From the NCBI GenBank assembly GCA_026193155.1, contig JAPHSI010000005.1:1-21722 (forward strand): a stretch of 21,722 nucleotides of DNA, given 5' to 3'. Below, piece after piece: positions 21,673 through 21,722 of the stretch. The translations under genes were made by a program, and so were the position numbers. Source of the stretch: Sulfurimonadaceae bacterium. GTDB lineage: Bacteria > Campylobacterota > Campylobacteria > Campylobacterales > Sulfurimonadaceae. The notes under the pieces are model-generated. The model did not search any database and was not told the DNA's origin. It was given only the letters and a program-made list of their open reading frames with translations. The number at the start of each line of letters is the position of its first letter. The stretch's first letter is position 1.

Positions 21673-21722
21673 TTGGTTTTTAATTTCGGAAGTTTAGCAC
21701 AAAAAGTTTAAAAAGTATAAAT

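Noticed and set aside
1..21722. CRISPR arrays, insertion sequences, att sites or tRNA genes
   Set aside because: No spaced repeats, transposase motifs, duplicated tRNA ends or cloverleaf-like sequences were seen on either strand by eye. A tRNA/CRISPR scanner would be the proper check.

Overview
The window looks like chromosome from a Campylobacterota (epsilonproteobacterial) species of the Sulfurimonas/Sulfuricurvum kind. The evidence is its low G+C, the gene order recA - eno - FtsB-like protein - AMIN-domain protein (as I recall it from Campylobacter and Helicobacter), a short BioB, an Aer/CetB-type PAS protein and a TlpD-like soluble chemoreceptor. It is gene-dense: the longest stretch without a gene is about 150 bases. 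I see no tRNA, rRNA, CRISPR array, insertion sequence or prophage.

Layout. 1-396 (+): the end of a cyclic-di-GMP EAL protein. 416-3636 (+): a zinc/metal uptake module consisting of a small HxxxH/CxxC exported protein, a His-rich outer-membrane barrel, a ZnuA-like binding protein and a ZnuB-like permease. No ATPase gene is present. It ends in a 39-base near-perfect palindrome followed by a T-run, directly upstream of the recA promoter. 3733-7073 (+): recA, eno, an FtsB/DivIC-like protein and an AMIN-domain protein. 7128-9519 (+): two divalent-cation transporters, MgtE and a CNNM/CorB-type protein. 9522-11389 (-): a two-gene chemosensory operon, an Aer-type PAS protein followed by a soluble methyl-accepting protein with a C-terminal zinc-binding CZB domain. 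11539-12723 (-): a sulfide:quinone-reductase-like flavoprotein. 12847-13743 (+): a SAM methyltransferase. 13724-21647 (-): a tightly packed eight-gene run in the order topA, YfcE-type phosphodiesterase, bioB, cation/proton antiporter, AMMECR1-like protein, coiled-coil protein, SAM methyltransferase and asparagine synthetase.

Themes. Metal handling recurs: zinc uptake, a zinc-binding chemoreceptor domain, magnesium transport and zinc ribbons in TopA. Four plus-strand genes (416, 6435, 7128, 12847) have a TATAAT or TAAAAT box ending exactly 7 bases before the ATG and no Shine-Dalgarno sequence. This predicts leaderless mRNAs.

Most genes are recognisable core or family members. I do not see a clearly new defence or mobile system. 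The most notable points are the ATPase-less zinc operon, the leaderless pattern, a BioB lacking one of the known [2Fe-2S] ligands, the split PAS/CZB receptor, and a degenerate AMMECR1-like protein in an operon with a coiled-coil protein, a methyltransferase and AsnB.
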